From assembly GCA_011050615.1 (NCBI GenBank), contig DRFJ01000056.1, positions 1 through 64,000 of the forward strand: a stretch of DNA of 64,000 nucleotides, read 5' to 3'. This document shows, piece after piece, positions 1-9,980 of the stretch. The position numbers and the translations under genes are program-made. Every line of letters starts with the position of its first letter. The first letter of the stretch is position 1. The notes under the pieces are model-generated. The model did no database searches, was not told the DNA's origin, and worked only from the letters and a program-made list of their open reading frames with translations. The DNA is from Bacteroidota bacterium. GTDB taxonomy: Bacteria; Bacteroidota; Bacteroidia; Bacteroidales; VadinHA17.

Positions 1-518
1 CTTGCTGCAGTTGTCTTTGTTTCCTTTTCAGCAGCCGGTTCTTTTTCTGCCGTGCTTTTCTTGGCAGCACTGTCTTTGGGTGCAGTTGTTTTGGCTGCAG
101 GTTTCTTTGCTGCTGCTTCTGCGGTTTTGTCTTCAGCCTTGGGTGCAGTTGTTTTAGCTTTATCTGCTTTAACGGCCGCGGCTTTATCCGGTTTCTTTTC
201 GAAACCATTCTCGTTAATAGAGAGTATCTCTATCTGGCTGAACTGCTGCCTGTGACCTTTCTTAACCTTGTATCCCTTCCTTCTTTTCTTCTTGAAGACA
301 ATTACCTTGTCACCCTTGGTGTGTTCAAGCACCTTACCCTCAATATAGGCTCCGGCAATATGGGGTTCTCCGATAATTATCTTACCGTCGTTATCAATAA
401 GTAATACCTTATCAAAATCAACATTATTACCTTCTTCCTCATCGAGCAGGTGAACGAAGATCTTTTTTCCTTTTTCCACCTTGAACTGCTGTCCGGCGAT
501 GTCTACAATAGCGTACAT
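1..518 (-). CDS. rplU: 50S ribosomal protein L21, with long Ala/Lys/Pro/Thr/Glu-rich C-terminal extension; 3' end truncated by window edge
   Basis: Minus-strand frame from ATG at 516-518 reads MYAIVDIAGQQFKVEKGKKIFVHLLDEEEGNNVDFDKVLLIDNDGKIIIGEPHIAGAYIEGKVLEHTKGDKVIVFKKKRRKGYKVKKGHRQQFSQIEILSI, typical L21. It then continues as a low-complexity EKK/PAA/TTAPK tail without a stop to base 1. Not in the supplied ORF track. Confidence 0.95.
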   Translation of the reverse strand, partial: MYAIVDIAGQQFKVEKGKKIFVHLLDEEEGNNVDFDKVLLIDNDGKIIIGEPHIAGAYIEGKVLEHTKGDKVIVFKKKRRKGYKVKKGHRQQFSQIEILSINENGFEKKPDKAAAVKADKAKTTAPKAEDKTAEAAAKKPAAKTTAPKDSAAKKSTAEKEPAAEKETKTTAA

Positions 519-680
519 TTTATTATCATTTATATTACTCCGTGAGGCGGGCTATGTGCCACTTTTCCCTTGCCCCGGCGGATTATTCTGAAATTCGGAC
601 TGCAAAGATAAGAAAAAAGAATAAAATACAAACAGGTGGAAAAGATAAAAGAAAGGAAATGATATTACTTAAGCTTCCAG

Positions 681-733
681 ACCCGGTTGCCCGGTACCCG
701 GTTGCCCGGTACCCGGCTAAACGCTGAACGCTG
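681..733. repeat. Short GC-rich tandem repeat: acccggttgcccggt x2 plus partial third copy, followed by aacgctg x2
   Basis: Direct reading: 681-695 and 696-710 are identical 15-mers, 711-717 begins a third copy, and aacgctg repeats at 720-726 and 727-733. Confidence 0.85.
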
Positions 734-819
734 AACCATTTTTCCCCTCCTCTCTGGCATTGCTAAATAATATATTTATATTTGTATTAAGGCTATGACA
801 CCTGGATTAAAGAGGAGAT

Positions 820-1419
820 ATGAAGAAAATTAAACTTAACGTACTGGGAATATCATACAGCCAGACTCAATCTGGTGCCTATGCCCTGGTACTGTCAGAG
901 GTAAATGGTGACCGCCGCTTGCCAATAATAATAGGAGGATTTGAGGCGCAGGCAATAGTCATTAAGCTCGAAAATCTTAATCCACCCCGCCCCCTCACCC
1001 ATGACCTTTTCAGGAATTTCAGCGAGCTGATGAAAGCTGATCTCAAGGAAGTATTTATCCATAAACTTGAAGAAGGAGTATTCTATTCGCAGCTGGTAAT
1101 AAAAAAGGACGGGAAGGAGATTCTTATGGATTCCAGGACCTCAGACGCAGTTGCACTGGCCCTGCGGTTTAATTGCCCCATATTCATAGATGAGGAAATA
1201 ATGGATAAGGCCGGTATAGTGATAAAAGAGAATGAATATGAAAATATTGAGGGTGACGAAAAAAAGCAGGCCAGGCCCCCGAAAGCCTCTCCGCCGGGAC
1301 TGGCGGAAATGACCCTCAGCGAACTGAAGCTTAAACTTGATGAGGCAATAAAGGCCGAGGATTATGAAAAGGCTGCCTTCATAAAGGATGAAATAGATAA
1401 GAGGGAAGGGAAGGGATAA
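820..1419 (+). CDS. Bifunctional nuclease family (DUF151) protein with C-terminal UvrB/UvrC-type motif
   Basis: MKKIKLNVLGISYSQTQSGAYALVLSE...LPIIIGGFEAQAI...DSRTSDAVALALR is DUF151-like. The C-terminus LSELKLKLDEAIKAEDYEKAAFIKDEI matches the UVR motif. Confidence 0.85.
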   Translation: MKKIKLNVLGISYSQTQSGAYALVLSEVNGDRRLPIIIGGFEAQAIVIKLENLNPPRPLTHDLFRNFSELMKADLKEVFIHKLEEGVFYSQLVIKKDGKEILMDSRTSDAVALALRFNCPIFIDEEIMDKAGIVIKENEYENIEGDEKKQARPPKASPPGLAEMTLSELKLKLDEAIKAEDYEKAAFIKDEIDKREGKG

Positions 1420-1532
1420 TTATTTACCATTTATACTTTGTTGAAAATTTATATGCAGTTGATCGTGTAAAATTATGCGATAAGGCTTATTATTGTTCGT
1501 AATTTTGATCACGATTTTTACTATATTGATAT

Positions 1533-3032
1533 ATGAAAAGGACCATCTTTCTTATTTGCCTTCTGCTATTATCGCTGTCGTACACCTCAGCTTTTTCACA
1601 GGTAATACCCGGGGCACAGGATACGGTAGCGGTTTCACATGAGACTGACACGGGCAAAATAATTTCCCTGCCGCAGGGTTCGGAAAGTCAGGGGATACTC
1701 CAGGAAGGAAATATCATTGATCCGTCAATGAGCGGGGGATTTAGCCTCATGACCCTTCTCAGGGGTGTAATGGGGATGCTTGTATTGATCCTCATAGCAT
1801 GGGTTTTCAGCACAAACCGCAGGGCTATATTGTGGAGGACGGTAATAATTGGTCTCGCCATCCAGCTTATACTTGCTGTAAGCATATTGTATGTCCCCTT
1901 TGTAAGGGTATCATTCGATTTTGTGGGTAAAATATTCGTAAAGATCCTTGATTTTACGAAGGAGGGAAGCACCTTCCTCTTCGGCTCCCTGATGGATGTT
2001 GAAAAGCTGGGTTCAATATTCGCCTTCCAGATCCTGCCAACCATAATCTTTTTCTCTGCCCTCACTTCCCTGCTTTTCTACCTTGGTATAATCCAGAAGA
2101 TAGTTTATGGCCTGGCCTGGCTGATGACAAAGTCCCTACAACTCAGCGGAGCCGAAAGTCTGTCTGTCGCCGGCAATATCTTCCTGGGCCAGACCGAGTC
2201 GCCCCTGATGGTCAAGGAATACCTCCCGCGTATGAACCCGTCTGAAATAATGCTTGTGATGACAGGAGGGATGGCTACCCTGGCAGGCGGTGTGCTGGCA
2301 GCATATATAGGCTTCCTGGGGGGCGGTGATGCGGTGCAGCGACTGATCTTTGCCAAGCACCTGCTGGCAGCATCGGTTATGGCTGCTCCGGGGGCGGTGG
2401 TAATATCCAAGATAATTGTACCACAAACAGATGAGGTAATTAAGGATATAGAGATTACAAAAGACAAGGTAGGGAATAATATACTTGATGCAATATCAAA
2501 TGGCACAACCCAGGGACTTAAACTGGCAGCCAATGTAGCTGCCATGTTGCTGTCCTTTATAGCTTTCATTGCCTTCTTTAATTATATCTTCCTGAAAATA
2601 GGGCAGTGGACTAATCTTAATGATCTTATATCCGAAGCTACCAGCGGCAGCTATAATGAATTATCGCTTCAATTTATGCTCGGTTATATTTTTGCCCCGG
2701 TAATGTGGCTGATTGGCGTTGGAGGGGAAGACATCACCTTACTGGGACGCCTCCTTGGGGAAAAGGTAATAATGACGGAGTTCGTGGGATATATAAGTCT
2801 TGCCGAACTTAAGACGGCAGGTGCTTTTGTTCATAACAAATCCATAATAATGGCTACTTACATGCTGGCAGGTTTTGCCAATTTTGCCTCAATAGGTATA
2901 CAGATAGGCGGCATAGGCTCCCTGGCACCCAATAAGAGGGTCCTGCTTGCAAAGTACGGAATGCGTGCCCTGCTGGCAGGAACCCTGGCATCACTTATGT
3001 CAGCAACCATAATAGGAATGATACTCGGATAA
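1533..3032 (+). CDS. Concentrative nucleoside transporter (NupC/CNT family) with N-terminal signal/extension
   Basis: Multi-TM protein with GQTESPLMVKEYLPRMNPSEIMLVMTGGMATLAGGVLAAY and FVGYISLAEL...ASIGIQIGGIGSLAPNKR, characteristic of the CNT family. Confidence 0.9.
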   Translation: MKRTIFLICLLLLSLSYTSAFSQVIPGAQDTVAVSHETDTGKIISLPQGSESQGILQEGNIIDPSMSGGFSLMTLLRGVMGMLVLILIAWVFSTNRRAILWRTVIIGLAIQLILAVSILYVPFVRVSFDFVGKIFVKILDFTKEGSTFLFGSLMDVEKLGSIFAFQILPTIIFFSALTSLLFYLGIIQKIVYGLAWLMTKSLQLSGAESLSVAGNIFLGQTESPLMVKEYLPRMNPSEIMLVMTGGMATLAGGVLAAYIGFLGGGDAVQRLIFAKHLLAASVMAAPGAVVISKIIVPQTDEVIKDIEITKDKVGNNILDAISNGTTQGLKLAANVAAMLLSFIAFIAFFNYIFLKIGQWTNLNDLISEATSGSYNELSLQFMLGYIFAPVMWLIGVGGEDITLLGRLLGEKVIMTEFVGYISLAELKTAGAFVHNKSIIMATYMLAGFANFASIGIQIGGIGSLAPNKRVLLAKYGMRALLAGTLASLMSATIIGMILG

Positions 3033-3050
3033 AAATAAAACAGAATAAAA

Positions 3051-4994
3051 ATGCGCAGCACAATTATCTTACTCATTTTTCTGCAGGCAGGCTTATATGC
3101 CTATGCCCAGGAAAATACCGTCAGGTCACCCGATGGGAATATTGAACTGAAAGTGACCTATGATACGAAAATTCAGTGGCAGATGAAAATGGGCGACAAA
3201 GACCTTATCCTTCCATCGGAGATAAGCATGGAAATGGCAACACAGCAATTCCCCGGGGGAAAAGACAGGATAACGAAAGTTGAAAAGATAAATTTTGATG
3301 AAACTGTAAGACCGGTGGTACCGCATAAAGACTCGGAAATACAGGAGGTGTACAACCAGATGACTATAAAATTCAGATCCGGCTTTACACTGGTTTTCAG
3401 GGTATACAATGATGGTGTGGCTTACAGGTTTATTACTGATACCAGGGGTAATGTAATTGTATTGCATGAAAAGGCGGAAATTAACTTCCCGCAGGGAACA
3501 ACTGCCTGGTATCCTCTGGAGGACTCATTTATGTCTCATAACGAAAGGACATATGTTCAGACAGCTCTTGACACTATCGCTGAAGATCACCTGGCAAGCC
3601 TGCCTGCTCTTTTTAAGGCAGGTGGTATAAATATCCTGGTTACGGAATCAGACCTGGAAGATTACCCCGGCATGTGGCTAAGGGGGAATGGCAGTAATTC
3701 ACTCAGAGGCGTCTTCCCCTACTATCCCGATGAAGAAAGACTGTCCGGCGACCGTAACCTGAGGGTTATATCCAGGAGGGATTTTATGGCAGAAACAAAG
3801 GGTGAAAGGGCCTTCCCCTGGAGAGCCTTCGTAATCTCTGACAGCGACGCCGGCCTGGTTGAGAGCAACCTGACCTACCTGCTGGCCGGTGAATGCAGGA
3901 TGGAAGATACTGGCTGGATCAAACCCGGCAAGGTGGCATGGGATTGGTGGAATAACCTTAATATATACGGGGTCGATTTCAGGGCAGGCATAAATACTGA
4001 AACATATAAATATTATATTGATTTCGCAGCTGAATACGGACTTGAATATATCATTCTTGATGAAGGATGGTACCGGCTGGGCGATGTGCTGGATGTGGTA
4101 CCGGCAATTGATATTGAACACCTGTGTGATTATGCCGGAAGCAAGGGTGTGGGTATCATACTGTGGGTGGTATGGAATACACTTGATGATAAACTGTATG
4201 CAGCCCTTCCCCAATATGAAGCGTGGGGAGTGAAGGGTATCAAGGTCGATTTCATGCAGCGCGACGACCAGAAAGTGGTCAACTATTACTGGCGTATTGC
4301 CGAAAAAGCTGCCGGGCATAAGCTGCTGGTCGATTTCCATGGTTCCTATAAACCTTCAGGATTAAGACGTACATGGCCTAATGTGCTGACAAGGGAGGGA
4401 GTTAAGGGACTTGAAAATACCAAGTGGAGCTATGATATAAATCCTGATCATGACCTGACCATTCCTTTTATCAGGATGGTAGCCGGACCAATGGATTATA
4501 CCCCGGGGGCCATGGTCAATTATGACAGTATCAATTTCAAACCCATGTATAGCCGTCCTGCAAGCATGGGCACAAGAGTTCACCAGATGGCCATGTATGT
4601 GGCCTATGAAAGTCCTCTTCAGATGCTCGCGGATAACCCTTCAAACTACAGGAAGGAGCATGAATGTACTGAATTTATTGCCGGGGTTCCTGTTATATGG
4701 GATGAGACAAGGGTGCTGGAAGCTGCAATCGGAGATTACCTGGTAATTGCAAGGCGCAGCGGGGACAACTGGTTCATCGGGGCTATGACCGACTGGGAAA
4801 GACGGGAATTTGAAATTGATCTTTCATTTCTTGGAGAGGGAGAATATATGACGGTAATTTTCAGTGATGGTATAAATGCTGACAGGTACGCACAGGACTA
4901 TAAAAAGACTGAGACTGTACTGTCAAAAGATGATAGCCTCAGCATAAAAATGGCTCCTGGAGGAGGCTATGTGGCAAGGCTAACAAAAAACTGA
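3051..4994 (+). CDS. Glycoside hydrolase family 97 (SusB-like) protein
   Basis: Signal peptide, then [12 protein letters not shown] and the GH97 catalytic region [17 protein letters not shown]...YIILDEGWY...[15 protein letters not shown]...[31 protein letters not shown]. Confidence 0.93.
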   Translation: MRSTIILLIFLQAGLYAYAQENTVRSPDGNIELKVTYDTKIQWQMKMGDKDLILPSEISMEMATQQFPGGKDRITKVEKINFDETVRPVVPHKDSEIQEVYNQMTIKFRSGFTLVFRVYNDGVAYRFITDTRGNVIVLHEKAEINFPQGTTAWYPLEDSFMSHNERTYVQTALDTIAEDHLASLPALFKAGGINILVTESDLEDYPGMWLRGNGSNSLRGVFPYYPDEERLSGDRNLRVISRRDFMAETKGERAFPWRAFVISDSDAGLVESNLTYLLAGECRMEDTGWIKPGKVAWDWWNNLNIYGVDFRAGINTETYKYYIDFAAEYGLEYIILDEGWYRLGDVLDVVPAIDIEHLCDYAGSKGVGIILWVVWNTLDDKLYAALPQYEAWGVKGIKVDFMQRDDQKVVNYYWRIAEKAAGHKLLVDFHGSYKPSGLRRTWPNVLTREGVKGLENTKWSYDINPDHDLTIPFIRMVAGPMDYTPGAMVNYDSINFKPMYSRPASMGTRVHQMAMYVAYESPLQMLADNPSNYRKEHECTEFIAGVPVIWDETRVLEAAIGDYLVIARRSGDNWFIGAMTDWERREFEIDLSFLGEGEYMTVIFSDGINADRYAQDYKKTETVLSKDDSLSIKMAPGGGYVARLTKN

Positions 4995-4998
4995 TATC

Positions 4999-5793
4999 AT
5001 GAAACAATATCTCGATCTGCTCGATCATGTACTGGCGAAGGGCGTAAAGAAAACTGATCGTACGGAAACAGGCACCATAAGTGTGTTTGGCTATCAGATG
5101 AGATTTAATCTTGATGAGGGGTTTCCGGCACTGACAACAAAAAAGCTCCATCTTAAATCCATCATCCATGAACTCCTGTGGTTCCTTAAAGGTGATACAA
5201 ATGTAAAATACCTGCAGGAGAAAGGTGTAAGGATATGGAATGCCTGGGCTGATGAAAGCGGTGACCTGGGACCCATATACGGCTATCAGTGGCGATCATG
5301 GCCTGCTGCGGACGGACGTCATATCGACCAGGTAAGCCGGCTTATTGAATCACTAAGATCAAACCCTGATTCCCGCCGACACCTGGTAAGCGCCTGGAAT
5401 GTGGGGGATATTGAGAAAATGGCACTGCCGCCCTGCCATATATTGTTCCAGTTCTACGTGGCAAACGGGAGGCTGTCGTGCCAGCTCTACCAGCGTAGCG
5501 CCGATATATTCCTGGGTGTACCCTTTAATATTGCATCCTACTCCCTGCTGCTGATGATGGTGGCACAGGTGACCGGACTGCAGCCGGGTGAATTTGTTCA
5601 TACCTTTGGTGATGCACATATTTACCTTAACCATATCGAACAGGTTAAGGAACAACTTACAAGAGAACCTTATGAACTTCCACAGATGAAGATCAACAAA
5701 GACAGGAAGAGTATCTTTGATTTTGAGTATGAGGATTTTGAACTCCTGAATTATATCGCTCATCCCCATATAAAGGGCGATATTGCCGTTTAA
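4999..5793 (+). CDS. thyA: Thymidylate synthase
   Basis: [38 protein letters not shown]...[39 protein letters not shown]; full-length ThyA. Confidence 0.98.
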   Translation: MKQYLDLLDHVLAKGVKKTDRTETGTISVFGYQMRFNLDEGFPALTTKKLHLKSIIHELLWFLKGDTNVKYLQEKGVRIWNAWADESGDLGPIYGYQWRSWPAADGRHIDQVSRLIESLRSNPDSRRHLVSAWNVGDIEKMALPPCHILFQFYVANGRLSCQLYQRSADIFLGVPFNIASYSLLLMMVAQVTGLQPGEFVHTFGDAHIYLNHIEQVKEQLTREPYELPQMKINKDRKSIFDFEYEDFELLNYIAHPHIKGDIAV

Positions 5794-5809
5794 CAATAAG
5801 ACACCCGCT

Positions 5810-6301
5810 ATGATATCCATTATAGTAGCAGTTGCATCGAATAATGCCATAGGGATGAATAATCAGCTCCTGTGGCATATCCCGGATGACCTTAAACGAT
5901 TTAAGAAACTGACCCTTGGCCATTGCCTTATCATGGGAAAGAATACCTGGTTTTCACTTCCGCGCAGACCCCTGCCGGGCCGTACTAATATTGTTATGAC
6001 AGATGATCCCTGTGAATGTATAGGGGGAGGCTGCATAACAGCCTATTCAGTGGAAGACGCCCTCTCTAAATGTGAAGAAGGGAAGGAAGTATTTATTATA
6101 GGAGGAGGATCGGTCTACAGGCAGTTTCTCGATATGGCTGACCGGCTCTACCTTACCCGTGTTTATAAGGATTTTGAAGCCGATACCTTCTTCCCGGAAA
6201 TAGACCCCGAAGTGTGGCAGGTGATCGACAGGGAAGATCATATGAAGGCTGATGATCGTGAATTTTCCTGGTCATACCTTACTTACAAGAAGAAAAAGTA
6301 A
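5810..6301 (+). CDS. folA: Dihydrofolate reductase
   Basis: MISIIVAVASNNAIGMNNQLLWHIPDDLKRFKKLTLGHCLIMGKNTWFSLPRRPLPGRTNIV. Start taken at 5810 rather than 5783 because the DHFR N-terminus begins there. Confidence 0.96.
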   Translation: MISIIVAVASNNAIGMNNQLLWHIPDDLKRFKKLTLGHCLIMGKNTWFSLPRRPLPGRTNIVMTDDPCECIGGGCITAYSVEDALSKCEEGKEVFIIGGGSVYRQFLDMADRLYLTRVYKDFEADTFFPEIDPEVWQVIDREDHMKADDREFSWSYLTYKKKK

Positions 6302-6397
6302 ACATTTCCGTAATTTTTTTTGTGTCCGGATTAAACCCCGGTGATTATTTATAGTCTATAAGGGTGTAAATCGATTATAAACGAAAAAACAATAATC

Positions 6398-7258
6398 ATG
6401 AAAATCCTTAATTTTTTCTTTTCAATAGCTTTAATCAGTATTATAATGGTGGCATGTGAGAAAAATTCCAATCCACTGAATACTGATGATATTGATCTTG
6501 CCGATGACGATGCGGTAACAGAGGCCATATTTGACGATATCTTCAGCACAGCTGATAATGCGACACAGATTGTTGAAACCTTTATGATGAAAAATGCCGA
6601 TGCAAAAGGCAATGTTGTCATTGTGGCCGACTCATGCCCTACTGTAACAGTTGAGTTCATTGATGAAGATCACCGGATTCTTACAATTGATTTCGGTGAT
6701 GGCTGTACAGGTTTATGGGATCAGACAAGAGCAGGTAAGATAATAATTACAGTGGATGGCTTCCGCAGGGTGGCAGGCTCAACACGTACCATTACTTTCG
6801 ATGAATATTATTTCAACGGTATTAAAGTTGAGGGTACAAAAGTTACTGAGAACATGGGAGAGAATGATTTCGGTAACGTGATATTCAGCTCAACACTGAA
6901 CGGCGGGATTCTTACCTTCCCCGATGAGGTTGTTGTTACACGCGAATTTTACCGTGAGCGGGAATGGGTGGCAGGATATGATACCAGGAATATCTGGGAT
7001 GATGAATGTTTTGTAACTGGCTATGCCTCCGGTACTACCTATAAGGGTGTGGCATATGAAGATAACATCAAGAGTGCACTGCACTGGAAAAGGGTATGCC
7101 GCTTCTTTGTCAGTGGGATAATCGAGATAAACCGCGAAGGTGCAGAACCCTTCGAGCTTGATTACGGCGATGGTGAATGTGATGCTCTCGCAACCCTGCG
7201 GCGCGGTGATGAAGAAAAGGAAATCACCCTCAGGTTCAGCCACCGTAAGATACGATAG
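6398..7258 (+). CDS. Hypothetical lipoprotein
   Basis: N-terminus MKILNFFFSIALISIIMVAC|EKN contains a lipobox. No recognised domain by reading. Confidence 0.75.
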   Translation: MKILNFFFSIALISIIMVACEKNSNPLNTDDIDLADDDAVTEAIFDDIFSTADNATQIVETFMMKNADAKGNVVIVADSCPTVTVEFIDEDHRILTIDFGDGCTGLWDQTRAGKIIITVDGFRRVAGSTRTITFDEYYFNGIKVEGTKVTENMGENDFGNVIFSSTLNGGILTFPDEVVVTREFYREREWVAGYDTRNIWDDECFVTGYASGTTYKGVAYEDNIKSALHWKRVCRFFVSGIIEINREGAEPFELDYGDGECDALATLRRGDEEKEITLRFSHRKIR

Positions 7259-7313
7259 AATACAGGGGCTGTCTTAAAAGTGTTACGGTATAAACCGAAC
7301 ATGAAAATTTAAT

Positions 7314-7341
7314 GCAGATACGTTGCATGCAACGTATCTGC
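7314..7341. terminator. Perfect 28-bp palindrome GCAGATACGTTGCATGCAACGTATCTGC, candidate bidirectional terminator
   Basis: Exactly self-complementary. It sits between convergent ORFs ending at 7258 (+) and 7341 (-), with T-rich flanks on both strands. Confidence 0.6.
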
Positions 7342-7703
7342 TAATTTTCCGGCTTCACAACAAAAGGTATAAACAGGGTCCATAAGACCAGCAGTACCGA
7401 CCCTATAACTGCTTCATGCATGCCGTAATATACAAAGGGACCGCCCATTGAATATACCCACACAAGGAAAGACAGTGAAGTAAAGATAATCTGTAAGGGT
7501 CCCTTAACAGACATTAAACTGATAAGATAAAAGGGTATCATGATAAGCAGAATTGCAGTTACTGCCGTCAGCAGTATCTTGCTGTGTTCGTAACCGGCAG
7601 GTATAAAGCCGATAATAACCAGGTAGGCAGCGACTATCTCGCTTGGGATGAGTTTCAGGAGACGCGACTGGTAATTATTCTCCTGTTTGATTTGTCTTGC
7701 CAT
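7341..7703 (-). CDS. Small hypothetical integral membrane protein
   Basis: 120-aa ORF with about four hydrophobic segments; bounded by the palindrome at its stop codon. Confidence 0.6.
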   Translation of the reverse strand: MARQIKQENNYQSRLLKLIPSEIVAAYLVIIGFIPAGYEHSKILLTAVTAILLIMIPFYLISLMSVKGPLQIIFTSLSFLVWVYSMGGPFVYYGMHEAVIGSVLLVLWTLFIPFVVKPEN

Positions 7704-7801
7704 AGCAATTGATTATTAGGTTCTTAAAATTTTTCAGAACAGTTACCTGCAATTTAGGAAAACAATGGAATTTATGCAAATAAGTATAAAAAGGCTAAGG
7801 T

Positions 7802-8518
7802 TTAGAATATCCCGTACAAACTATGATCTGAGGTATTACAGTAGAGGATGGAATAAATATAGAAATTCAGCCTGCTGGTGTCGATGCGCCTCTGCAGGTG
7901 AAGCACGGGTGTGTCATGTTTTATATCCAGTATACGGCATATTTCAGGATCGGGAGCATTTATGGCCTTGATATATTGCTCGCCTCCCTTAACCTCAATC
8001 CTGTATGCAGCTCTCAGAATATTGAAGAGGGATTTATTATTGAGGTTCCTTGCAGAAAACCTGGGTAAATTTATATTTGGTATGTAGGAGATGTCATAAA
8101 TAACGGGCTTGCCGTTTACCAGCCTGAGCCTGGTGAAATGCATGCACCCCGCTTCCCTTTCATTATCGCTCAGGCTGAAAGGAAAATCATCAGGCCAGGG
8201 TGACAGTCCGGGCCTGATGATGGTCCTTGTCTCAAGGTTCTCTTTTCCAATAGCTGTTGTGGTTCCCGAAATCGACAATATGCCAATACCCTTTGGCAGT
8301 TTATGAACCACACTGCCCAGGCCCTGGTGCCGCTTGATAAAACCCTCATGTGCCAGCAGGTCAAGTGACTTCCTTACAGTTGGCCTGGTAAGACCGTGCA
8401 GCTTGCATAACTCGTTCTCCGAAGGCAGCAGGTCACCTTCCCTGTATAATCCGTCAACTATATGCCTCCGCAAAGTTTCATATAACTGCCTGTACTGTGG
8501 TATATTCCCAGGGCTCAT
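7802..8518 (-). CDS. GntR family (HutC/UTRA-type) transcriptional regulator
   Basis: N-terminal wHTH: YRQLYETLRRHIVDGLYREGDLLPSENELCKLHGLTRPTVRKSLDLLAHEGFIKRHQGLGSVV. C-terminal UTRA-like: RLRLVNGKPVIYDISYIPNINLPRF. Confidence 0.9.
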   Translation of the reverse strand: MSPGNIPQYRQLYETLRRHIVDGLYREGDLLPSENELCKLHGLTRPTVRKSLDLLAHEGFIKRHQGLGSVVHKLPKGIGILSISGTTTAIGKENLETRTIIRPGLSPWPDDFPFSLSDNEREAGCMHFTRLRLVNGKPVIYDISYIPNINLPRFSARNLNNKSLFNILRAAYRIEVKGGEQYIKAINAPDPEICRILDIKHDTPVLHLQRRIDTSRLNFYIYSILYCNTSDHSLYGIF

Positions 8519-8724
8519 TTCGGTAGAAATTTAATGCAAACATAAAAACAAAAACTTTCAGCTCAAAGAAAATCAGGAGAAAATAAGAAATAACATGTAA
8601 ATATTAGTTGTGCCTTGAAGGAAGCGGGGAAATATCTGTTTATTTAAATAAATAACAGAATAACAGATAAATATATAGAATGAATATATTTTAGATAAGA
8701 CTGGCTATATTGATAAAACATATT

Positions 8725-8749
8725 TATATTTGTACTTGTATTTACAAGT
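8725..8749 (+). promoter_or_regulatory. Candidate -7 element TATATTTG (8725-8732) followed by inverted repeat ACTTGTA-TT-TACAAGT (8734-8749)
   Basis: TATATTTG matches the Bacteroidota TAnnTTTG consensus. The perfect 7-2-7 inverted repeat lies just upstream of the E2 ATG at 8757 and is divergent from the GntR gene. Confidence 0.6.
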
Positions 8750-8756
8750 CAGAGTT

Positions 8757-9974
8757 ATGGCCACACAAATTAAAATGCCCAGGCAGGGCCAGTCGGTGGA
8801 GTCCTGTATAATAAGCAAGCTTTATGTAGAAGAAGGTAGTGAAGTAAGGGAGGGTGACCTTCTCTTCTCTTATGAGACCGATAAGGCCTCCTTTGAATAT
8901 GAGTCGGAAAAGGATGGCATACTGCTGAAATGGTTGTTCAGTGAGGGTGATGAGGTACCGGTGCTGGAGACGGTTTGTATTATAGGTAGCGAAGGAGAAA
9001 AGGCTGATGGTCGGGGTGAAAAGCCAAACCAGATGAACGTGCAAAAAAATGAGGATGATGTGAGTTCTGCGGAGCATTCTGGCACGGGTCTGGAGACCCG
9101 CACCGGCAAAGATGCCAGGAGGGGATCGGGGATATCACCGAGAGCAAGGAAAATGGCAGAGGCGAAGGGTATTGACATAAGTAAAATAAAGGGTTCAGGA
9201 CCGGTCGGAAGGATTATTGTCCGTGACCTGGAAGGGGCGGAAGCAGCTGATCCTGCCACCGGCCGGGCCACAGGGATGGAAGACTGCCGTGATGAACCAC
9301 TGACCAATATCAGGAAGATCATTGCCAGATCAATGCATCAATCCCTTCAGAATTCAGCCCAGCTGACCCATCACATGGGGGCAGATGCCAGGAAACTGCT
9401 GGCAACAAGGGAGATGATCAAGGAAGGGAAAGGGGAAGAGCGCTATGTGGATATCACAATTAATGACCTGGTCTGTTTTGCCCTTATGAAAGCACTGGCT
9501 GCACACCCGCGTGTCAACTCCCAGTTACATGGCGAAACTATCAGGTTGTTTAAACATGTTAACCTGGGAATAGCTGTTGATACGGAGCGTGGATTGATGG
9601 TCCCTGTTATAGAGAAGGCTGATACCTTAAGCATTGAAGAATTTTCGAAAAGGGCGGCAGATCTGGCCGGTCAGTGCCGCAGGGGGGCAGTCGATCCAGA
9701 CATACTGAAGCCTGATAAAGGATCATTCACAGTATCAAACCTGGGTAATTACGGTGTGGAAATGTTTACCCCAGTGATCAACCTGCCACAGACGGCCATA
9801 CTGGGTGTTAATACTATAGTGCCACGCCCGGCCGGCCTGGGTGGTGGCGTTTATGGCTTTGTCCCATATATAGGACTGAGCCTTACCTATGACCACCGGG
9901 CTCTCGACGGGGGTGAAGCAACACGTTTCCTTAAGCGGCTTGCTGAAGAAATTGAAAATATTGATATAAAATAA
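8757..9974 (+). CDS. 2-oxo acid dehydrogenase complex E2 (dihydrolipoamide acyltransferase)
   Basis: Lipoyl domain with ETDKASFEYES, peripheral-subunit-binding domain SPRARKMAEAKGIDISKIKGSGPVGRIIVRDLE, catalytic YDHRALDGGEATRFLKRL. Confidence 0.94.
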   Translation: MATQIKMPRQGQSVESCIISKLYVEEGSEVREGDLLFSYETDKASFEYESEKDGILLKWLFSEGDEVPVLETVCIIGSEGEKADGRGEKPNQMNVQKNEDDVSSAEHSGTGLETRTGKDARRGSGISPRARKMAEAKGIDISKIKGSGPVGRIIVRDLEGAEAADPATGRATGMEDCRDEPLTNIRKIIARSMHQSLQNSAQLTHHMGADARKLLATREMIKEGKGEERYVDITINDLVCFALMKALAAHPRVNSQLHGETIRLFKHVNLGIAVDTERGLMVPVIEKADTLSIEEFSKRAADLAGQCRRGAVDPDILKPDKGSFTVSNLGNYGVEMFTPVINLPQTAILGVNTIVPRPAGLGGGVYGFVPYIGLSLTYDHRALDGGEATRFLKRLAEEIENIDIK

Positions 9975-9980
9975 TCCTAT

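Noticed and set aside
52-255. 67-aa + strand ORF
   Set aside because: Antisense to the low-complexity rplU tail; Ala/Leu/Ser-rich translation is a mirror artefact of the repetitive coding sequence.
542-727. 61-aa + strand ORF (…DPVARYPVARYPAKR)
   Set aside because: Covers the rplU upstream region and the GC-rich tandem repeat; no protein-like features.
1688-3076. Several minus-strand ORFs opposite the nucleoside transporter gene, and similar antisense ORFs throughout the window
   Set aside because: Shadow ORFs of well-supported genes; no recognisable motifs.
7263-7282. ggggctgtcttaaaagtg, resembling terminal inverted repeats of some IS families
   Set aside because: No matching second end, target duplication or transposase nearby in the window; too short to claim an IS remnant.
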